A stretch of 64,000 nucleotides of DNA from Lamellibrachia columna (Eukaryota; Annelida; Polychaeta; Sabellida; Siboglinidae), in NCBI GenBank assembly GCA_963662155.1, contig OY759273.1, positions 26,949,066-27,013,065 on the forward strand, read 5' to 3'. Both the position numbers and the translations under genes were made by a program. The notes under the pieces were generated by a model, which worked only from the letters and a program-made list of their open reading frames with translations, was not told the origin of the DNA and did no database searches. Positions 58,545 through 64,000 of this stretch are shown piece after piece; the stretch's first letter is position 1; every line of letters begins with the position of its first letter.

Positions 58545-61153
58545 CTACAAAAAAGAAAGGACATTAGCTACTGCCAGAAACTACAATAAATGTGTTACTA
58601 ATATCTTTCCCAAAAAGTATATTTCGTGACACAATTTCCAAAATATCCCACGGTCAGGACAAAATACCCCCCTCGATATCCTTGTTCAGTTAGATTTTCT
58701 CACTCGTCTTATTTTAGACTCGTTTCGAGAAAACTCTAACCTATCTAGTGCCAACTACAAAACACCAGCTCGTTTCTACAAATTTGTTATTTAGCCTGTA
58801 TCCGGATACTGTTATCTGTGACGAATGTGGCACAAAAACTGGCAAAATGTCTACATTAGATACAGTTGATCTTAGAATACCAAGAATGTGTGACTTTATC
58901 ACTGATAACAATTAGTTATCACTGATAACAATTACAGTTATCAATTACATGGCATCATAAAACCTCAAAACAATTAAAGGTGCTTCAAAATATCAATTAC
59001 AACGCTTTATATGCAATTGTTTATAGGTGTACAACTACAAAAGAAGATTGAATGTTAATTTTTTAGACCTGGTTTTATGTGAATTCATGCCAGGGCTGGG
59101 GTCAATTCCTTTCAATCAATTCCAATTCCTTGCAATTCCTTTTTTTGCAATTCTTTTTAGTAATTCCAATTCCTTTCAAAATCGTTCAATTCCTATTCCC
59201 GCTCCCGCTCCAATTCAACATAACGACAAAAGTCAACAATGAAAGATTAATGTGCATGTAGCATGTCATTATTCTTTGCATAATCATTATGACTATCATA
59301 CATGTGTAATGTACATTCATACATGGTAATTAAGTTACATAGAAATGAGCAATCCATAAAAATTATTTAGTTTTCAGATCCTCAATGCATGAGTTGATAG
59401 CATTATTATACACATAGCCGCCTACAACAGGCTAGAAAAATATTGGTTGATGTCACACAAAAATCAGATGCTCAATTCCTTTCCATTCAATTCCAATTCC
59501 TTTTGTTCAAATTTTTCAATTCCAATTCCTCTCATTCAAAATTCCAATTCCGCTCCGATTCCGGACTTGGAATTGAATTGATTAATTCCAATTCCTTTGG
59601 AATTGACCCCAGCCCTGATTCAAGCATTCTAATGCCTAAGTTGGGCTCAGTTACACTGTAATATCATGTTACCTGGAATATCATATTTTGATCATTAGAT
59701 GGCAGGTGTGCATCAACGCAATGCATCGCGGGATTGAGTGTCGATGGAAATACAACAGGTAATTTTGTATTCTAAATCAGAGTCGGAACAATGATGTAAC
59801 CATGACGAATTAAGAAATCACAACACTCTTGCATCAGAACGCAATAATTGGTTGATCTGACGTTTGAACTACTTCAAACGCGATTGAGCATGCGTTCATT
59901 GCATTGGCTTAGCTACGCGAGAATTACATGTTGTCCTTCCGTCAACAATCTCGCGCGATTTCACTTTTATATTAGTGTTATATTATGCACCAGGGGGTGT
60001 CACGGGTTATTTCGGGTGGTCTCTATTACAAATTAACCTAACCCTAACTACGGCCTGCATATAACTAGGACCGAGGTCAACTACCCACCTTGCTGAGGTC
60101 GCAGATTCCGCTGCACAAGGGTGAATGTGCACATCGACAGTGACGTCTGTTGGCGTTGTGTTCTCATCTTGACCCGACTTTGGCAGCAGGAAACTGCCGA
60201 TGCCTTTCTGCCATTCTGGAGTCGGCCGAACGCACACCGGATTGCCCCCACCATATTTGTTATCTGTGGGAATCGCAAAAATCTTTACTCAAGAATATAT
60301 TCAGTTCTTCTGTTATGATGGTGAAGAACGACAATCTTTTCACAGGCCGAAGTAATTTCATGCAACGTGTGTCTGAGGTTAAACAACATCGACTCCATGT
60401 ACCCAGTAATAATATATAAAATATTTCTATTGTGCTAAAATCCCAAGCTCGGCAGCGCACCAAAACAAAAGGGGTTAAACAGTTCATACTCGATAAGCAG
60501 TTCCAGTTGGATTGGTATGCTGGGGAGCTATGGAGGATAAGCAAGTTTAAACAGGTCAGTTTTTAGTTTACAGCGAAACGTTGTTATATTTCCTACAGAC
60601 TTAACACTAACAGGAAGTGAGTTCCACAGAGTTGGTGCAGCAACTGAAAAAGCCCCATTTCTGACATATGTCTTAACACTAGTAGTAGTAGATTAAAATT
60701 AGATGATCGAAGCTGTCTGGGCTGTTTTGCAGGAGTGAGCAGTGAATATAAATACTGTCGTTGTTTGAGATCGCCCCTATAGACGACAACTGCTCATGAA
60801 AAACTTCTTTTTTTCGCTGCTAAAATAATAAATTATTCTTTGTGGCTTCCTTCACTAAAAATAAATTAGCTACCATTATGGGATTTAAAAGAAATTATTT
60901 ATTCACAGTTCACAGGTTAACATCTCAAGAATTAATCAACCTGTATCAGTAACATTTGGTGGAATTGTTCCGTGCCATGTGTAGTTATTATAAAATGCAT
61001 ATATATCGTATGGTTAATGTGCTGTAAACTGGTAAGTCTACATTTACTCCACTACAATTTTGCATCTGGACTTACTTGTAGGCGATGTTGGCCCAGCACC
61101 TGACGTGGATGCACTGCTGCCAAGAATTTTTCGTGGAGCTTTGGCGGCCACAG
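58403..61153 (-). CDS. PCLAF: PCLAF / PAF15 (PCNA clamp-associated factor), join of 3 clear exons, start exon unresolved
   Basis: PCLAF is a small disordered nuclear protein that threads through the PCNA ring and regulates DNA synthesis and lesion bypass. Three minus-strand exons (61153-61076, 60263-60089, 58544-58403) splice in matching phase. They read VAAKAPRKILGSSAS, then NKYGGGNPVCVRPTPEWQKG and IGSFLLPKSG, ending NGLIDSDSDEN. Human PCLAF has VAARAPRKVLGSS and NKYAGGNPVCVRPTPKWQKG in the same order, so orthology is strong. The PIP box reads QKGIGSFL where human has QKGIGEFF. The N-terminal MVRTKAD segment was not found; an ATGA followed by GTAAGT at 61295-61292 is in phase and would give a 132-residue protein. 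The KEN box is not seen; QDEN stands there. Confidence 0.9.
59091..59617. mobile_element. hAT-type MITE, 527 bp, in PCLAF intron
   Basis: Termini CAGGGCTGGGGTCAATTCC and GGAATTGACCCCAGCCCTG are perfect 19-bp inverted repeats. The flanking octamers ATTCATGC (59083-59090) and ATTCAAGC (59618-59625) match at 7 of 8, as expected for a hAT target duplication. The interior is dominated by subterminal CAATTCC/ATTCCAATTCC repeats with no transposase. Confidence 0.92.
60089..60263 (-). CDS. PCLAF: PCLAF exon with PIP box
   Basis: The 175-nt exon follows attcccacag and ends before GTGGGT. It encodes NNKYGGGNPVCVRPTPEWQK, then GIGSFLLPKSGQDENTTP. Gln-Lys-Gly-Ile-Gly-Ser-Phe-Leu is the PCNA-binding box with Leu in the second aromatic slot. 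Confidence 0.93.
60415..60720. repeat. Dispersed repeat with GTTCCACAGAGTTGGTGCAG box
   Basis: Sequence in the PCLAF intron resembles the 26572 copy (GCGCACCAAAACAAAA). It continues with AAACAGGTCAGTTTTTAG and GAGTTCCACAGAGTTGGTGC then AGCAACTGAAAAAGCCC, a phrase I recall from dispersed repeats in many animal genomes. Confidence 0.45.
61076..61153 (-). CDS. PCLAF: PCLAF exon with APRKxLGS motif
   Basis: The 78-nt exon lies between tgtttacag and GTAAGT. It encodes VAAKAPRKILGSSASTSGAG then PTSPT. The APRK Lys corresponds to human Lys24, one of two ubiquitylated residues; the other (Lys15) would lie in the missing first exon. Confidence 0.88.
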
Positions 61154-61291
61154 CTGTAAACAATTAAAAGGTAGTTTTATTTACTGTTATGTAGGTTCAC
61201 CAAGCCAGAACACTCGTCACACCAGACTAATTCAGGTTTACAACTGCATGCTTGCAGCATCTTATAACACTGTCAGCAATCTGCAACTTAC

Positions 61292-61295
61292 TCAT
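61292..61295 (-). CDS. PCLAF: Candidate PCLAF start exon (ATGA)
   Basis: ATG-A directly before a consensus GTAAGT is in phase with the next exon and would start Met-Thr-Val-Ala-Ala-Lys. It lacks the conserved MVRTKAD head and its 5' side is repeat sequence, so the true first exon may lie elsewhere, possibly past 64000. Confidence 0.25.
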
Positions 61296-61312
61296 GGTGA
61301 CTCCGCCGCATA

Positions 61313-61538
61313 ACAAACCAATCAAAATGATTGTAACGACTTGTCAACAAGCCATGCCACGAGGCAGATGGCTGGGGTAATCTGATCTTGGAGACAACAC
61401 GTTGCAAATGCAGATTCAAGGGCCTAACAAACCAATCAAAATTATCGTATAGACTTGTCAACAAGCCATGCCATGAGGCAAATGGCTGGGGTAATCTGAT
61501 CTTGGAGACAACAACACGATGCAAATACAGATTCAAGG
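61313..61538. repeat. Two tandem ~112-bp copies of a dispersed repeat
   Basis: Two copies each start ACAAACCAATCAAAAT and include GACTTGTCAACAAGCCATGC, GGCTGGGGTAATCTGATCTT and a GATTCAAGG end. The family matches the middle of the TTAA element in CSNK1G intron 9 and continues at 62963 after an inserted element. Confidence 0.75.
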
Positions 61539-62962
61539 CATAGACTCATCCACAGACCCGTCCACAGGTCTTTTGGATGGGTAAAATACGTAAAGTCCGT
61601 TTTTTAAAGATTCATCTTTGACGGGCCCATCCATGTTGTTTTTATAATCCGACATACCCGTTAAGCGTTATCCAACGCAACGCTAACTAGGACATGTGAC
61701 AAAATCAGTTGACTGGCAAATGCAGACTTAGAAATAGGTCACCAATATCTTTTTCCTGGAAGCTGGCCGGCTGCCCGCTTGTAATTACGTTGTATCCACC
61801 TGCCACTCAACATCTTTGATGTGTGTGGGAAACCCAAAACAAACAGAACTTAATGATTTTACATGTTTCTACATAAAACATCATAAAAACAATACTGCGC
61901 AACATATTTGATTCATGTTTGCTTAATGTTATAGCTTACACATATGGCTACATTTGTCCCACTGGATATAGGGACATTCAGCCACTCATAAATTATCTAG
62001 TAGCAGGGTGAAATATGTCTATTTTTGCTTTCTGTTTTGATGCTAATTTTTATATCGTCAACATTTGAAATGGTTCTACAAAAAACATGATACAAACAAA
62101 ACTGTTCAACATATTTGATTCATGTTTGCTTTATTGTATAGCTTACATCTTTAGCTACAAAATATTTGATTCATGTTTGCTACTGGATGTAGGGACATTC
62201 AACCACTCAAAAGTTGTTTGGTAGCAGGGTGAAGTTGGTCTACCTTTGCTTTCAGTTGTGATGCAATAAAATTTCAGATAGTAGTATTCCCATGATTACA
62301 TGTGTTGTAGTTATTATCATTCTATTATAGAAAATAGTATCTTAGCAACCAACAAAATGTTACCTCATTTATACTTTTAGATTTTGTTTTGGAGAGTAGG
62401 CAGCCCTGCATTACTCCATTTATTTAATCAAATAAAAAAACGGCCTATTTGACATTAGCTGTACAAGTTGTCGACATAAGCATGCGAGTTTATTCATTGA
62501 CTGAAAATAAACTGGGCGTAAAAGAAGGCATGGCCACTTTAGTTTGGTTGTTGGCCATTGCTTAATTTCATTGCCAGGGCACTGCGGCAAATGGCTGCGT
62601 GAGCAGTGTTAATTCGACGCTTGTTAATCAAGTCAGTCCAAAAATAAGGCATTGTCAATTGTTTGATCTTTGTGCTTTGTTTGTCAGTTGTTATTTTGAA
62701 TTATTATTGATGCACACAACATGTAGAAATACCACACAGCCATACAGGCAAATGTATTGATACTTACCCCTGTGTTTTAAGATTTAGTCAAAATTATTAT
62801 GTAAGTAAATATACATGCATATTTTTATCGTATTGTTATAACTTGATTATATATGAATATTATACTTACATTTTTTATCGCACAACTGAGCGCACATGCG
62901 CATTTTGTTACATTCTGAAAACATTTTGGACTGGCAAAATTTTTATTCTGGATGAGCCCCTG
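61539..62962. mobile_element. hAT-type element, 1.4 kb, perfect 8-bp duplication, nested in another repeat
   Basis: ATTCAAGG lies on both sides (61531-61538 and 62963-62970). The left end CATAGACTCATCC and the right end, inverted as CAGGGGCTCATCC, form an imperfect terminal repeat. Removing the element rejoins the surrounding repeat (GATTCAAGGGCC...). Inside, about 200 bp is duplicated in tandem (about 61860-62055 and 62070-62265, sharing ACATATTTGATTCATGTTTG). No transposase frame is present. Confidence 0.85.
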
Positions 62963-63110
62963 ATTCAAGGGCCTATTTGGCAGTAAATTAAGGGAACATG
63001 TCAATATTAGAAATGGCCATTATGTAAAGGGCCAATGAAAAATGTCACATTTCAGGCATGGTATGCGTATCTATAGACATTTCTGTTATCACTTACAACC
63101 AGGAAATGTT
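62963..63110. repeat. Continuation of interrupted dispersed repeat
   Basis: GGGCCTATTTGGCAGTAAAT and AAGGGAACATGTCAATATTA continue the family interrupted at 61538; the same order occurs at about 49638-49690 in the intron 9 transposon. Confidence 0.65.
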
Positions 63111-63207
63111 ACCTAATTAAACACTTATGATGCTGAAATGATAGTGTATTGCCACACTCCAACAACTTGTTGAAACACCCTGCAATGCTTCCTAAACCAA
63201 CACGAAG

Positions 63208-63855
63208 TGCTTGCGCTACGAATTATCGAACTAATAAACGATGACGCAGTACTAGCAAAGCTGAATAAATCTCTTTATCCATGCGATCTAGCGGACAAGA
63301 TTGATTCGTCGAACGCGCACATTGAAAATCTTACCAAACAGGTAAATACGCATCGTTGAGCTGGAGAAGAAAGTGCGCGTATTCAAAGAAAGCAGTGACA
63401 ACCTAGAACAATACAGCCAAATTCACAGGGTTCCTGAGACAGGCAAGGACACCAACGCCACAGTACTGACAGGGATTAACAATAAGATGGGTGTCACCCC
63501 TCCACTCTCGCTACACGACCTAGAGAGGAGCCACCCCTTAGGTGGAAAGCGTACCGGCAGTCGACCCATCATCGTCAGATTTCGAACTGAACGAATTCAG
63601 GATTACGTGTATTGCGCCCGGTTCACATTAAAGAAACATAACACCCAACAGCGAAACGCAAAATTTTTCCTGAACGAGGACTTGACTGCGCGACGATCGA
63701 AACTGGCGTTCGAAACGAGGAAGGTAAAGAAACTAAAGAAGCTGACGGACTGTCGGACGTTCAACGGGAAAGTCACGGTGAAGAACCTGGCAAATAAGGT
63801 AAATAAAATAACATCCGATGATGACCTTTTTTATATTAAGACAACAACACTTTAG
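63208..63855 (+). mobile_element. LINE ORF1-like protein remnant (coiled coil + RRM + CTD)
   Basis: A frame ending with TAG at 63853-63855 encodes ELEKKVRVFKESSDNLEQYS, IHRVPETG, LERSHPLGGKR, RPIIVRFRTERIQDYVYCAR, FFLNEDLTARRSKLAFETRK and VKNLANKVNKI. The ordering matches L1-type ORF1p (Transposase_22-like): coiled coil, 'RSHRLG...RPIIVKF' RRM, then 'NEDLT..R..L...RK'. The upstream coiled-coil part (63208-63355) is in another frame and separated by a TGA, so it is a pseudogene. Confidence 0.75.
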
Positions 63856-64000
63856 TCGATGCCACCTCTTCTTATGTCTTATAACATGTATGGGCTGGGC
63901 TGTATACAAGTGACCATTGATTCATTGTCAACAGGGAGTGCCCCACCAGGCCATTACCACATACCAGACAACCTGCTCTGTTTAGCCCACTTGGTGGTTA
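63856..64000. other. Window end, no assigned feature
   Basis: This could be the start of LINE ORF2 or flanking repeat; too short to decide. Confidence 0.3.

Overview
This is eukaryotic nuclear DNA, most likely from a marine bilaterian invertebrate (mollusc-like or early deuterostome; the sequence alone does not settle it). It is AT-rich, has large GT-AG introns, and holds three conserved animal genes embedded in many DNA transposons, LINE fragments, SINEs and minisatellites. No bacterial, plasmid or viral features are present.

Layout. (1) 1-8065, minus strand: the 5' part of CEP120, a centriole/cilium assembly protein. Five coding exons are readable, covering the N-terminal C2 domain and the start of the next region; the gene runs off the left edge and its first coding exon was not found. 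A degraded non-LTR retrotransposon (about 423-3473) fills its last visible intron. (2) 8066-11041: spacer between divergent CEP120 and CSNK1G, holding a TAATCA-rich element and a long foldback element. (3) 11042-51432, plus strand: a complete ten-exon casein kinase 1 gamma gene (CSNK1G). All exon phases join without a break into a 419-residue protein with the kinase domain and the C-terminal Cys-Cys-Phe-Phe palmitoylation tail. Its introns carry hAT-like, piggyBac-like, TTAA-flanked and TA-flanked elements, a SINE pair and several tandem arrays. (4) 51433-58402: tail-to-tail spacer with a CTCF-type motif. (5) 58403-61153, minus strand: PCLAF (PAF15), the PCNA clamp-associated factor. Three coding exons are clear and the start exon is uncertain. 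(6) 61300-64000: nested transposons and a LINE ORF1 remnant.

The main biological observation is linkage. From memory of the human map, CEP120 neighbours CSNK1G3 on 5q23 and CSNK1G1 neighbours PCLAF on 15q22. Here CEP120, one CSNK1G and PCLAF sit together, which looks like the arrangement before the vertebrate duplications, with PCLAF in a different orientation. The three genes are not an operon; the link is genomic ancestry rather than a shared pathway. The other leading observations are a His in place of the usual Asn in the CK1 'SIN' motif, a PIP-box variant in PCLAF, transposons abutting two splice acceptors, and about eight mobile elements whose ends and target-site duplications can be read directly.
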